44,645 nucleotides of DNA from Rhodocyclaceae bacterium (GTDB taxonomy: Bacteria > Pseudomonadota > Gammaproteobacteria > Burkholderiales > Rhodocyclaceae): positions 1 through 44,645 of the forward strand of contig JANXRC010000274.1 of NCBI GenBank assembly GCA_025353195.1. Reading direction: 5' to 3'. The notes beneath the pieces are model-generated. The model made no database searches. It was given only the letters and a program-made list of their open reading frames with translations, and was not told where the DNA came from. Within the stretch, counting starts at the first letter, position 1, and the number at the start of each line of letters is the position of its first letter. A program made the translations under genes and the position numbers. Of this stretch, positions 44,637 to 44,645 are shown one piece after another.

Positions 44637-44645
44637 TAACGGGGA

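Overview
The window looks like chromosomal DNA of a betaproteobacterium, probably close to Rhodocyclales. That is inferred from a GC-rich core, a gatCAB locus divergent from mreBCD, a ubiH-like gene followed by dsbC, a BPSS1780-family membrane protein and a pteridine reductase/ttcA neighbourhood. No 16S rRNA is present, so the placement rests on gene content and synteny.

Region 1 (1-7042) is an accessory island of visibly lower GC. It carries a divergent lipoprotein gene cut by the window edge, a four-gene operon of exported proteins of unknown function (lipoprotein, two proteins with FlgT-like features, one Ala/Lys-rich secreted protein), a 5'-truncated tyrosine integrase and a DUF4160/DUF2442-HTH gene pair with a palindromic, apparently leaderless promoter. 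It ends at a 45-nt remnant that reads as the 3' part of tRNA-Phe, followed by a strong terminator. This is the expected scar of an element integrated at tRNA-Phe.

Region 2 (7051-14048) is a tightly packed core run on the plus strand, many genes overlapping by 4 bp: tcdA, a PTR1-like reductase, ttcA, a membrane protein, nadD, rsfS, rlmH, maf, rng, then tRNA-Gly(CCC). Region 3 (14081-17982) holds a FecR/NTF2-like exported protein, a zinc-ribbon protein with a coupled 29-codon ORF, a lipoprotein Cu/Zn superoxide dismutase and an HPP-family membrane protein.

Region 4 (18033-32066) is a formate dehydrogenase regulon. The minus-strand operon reads cytochrome b subunit, DUF3305, DUF3306, a 707-aa multi-cluster ferredoxin, a TorD-like chaperone, a small TAT protein, catalytic subunit (Cys form), FeS subunit, two small exported proteins, fdhD. 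Divergent from it lie mobA and an NtrC-type response regulator with its sensor kinase. The intergenic region has a good sigma-54 -24/-12 element directed at the operon and perfect palindromes upstream of it, so the two-component system very probably drives the operon and mobA supplies its guanylylated cofactor.

Region 5 (32071-44645) is again mostly core: dsbC, a UbiH-type hydroxylase, tRNA-Met, a RelE/HigB-like toxin with XRE antitoxin, a yqjDEK-like envelope trio, xthA, pyrE, a DUF4124-like coiled-coil protein, gatCAB and mreBCD. pyrE has an in-frame amber codon at position 37. A 27-bp degenerate repeat occurs four times (fdhD/HPP intergenic region, response-regulator linker, gatB, gatA); three copies lie inside reading frames at loop or linker positions.

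The observations most worth following are this intragenic repeat family, the pyrE nonsense codon, the tRNA-Phe island with its unassigned export operon, the predicted sigma-54 formate circuit, and the leaderless, palindrome-bearing promoters of the two toxin-antitoxin-like pairs.
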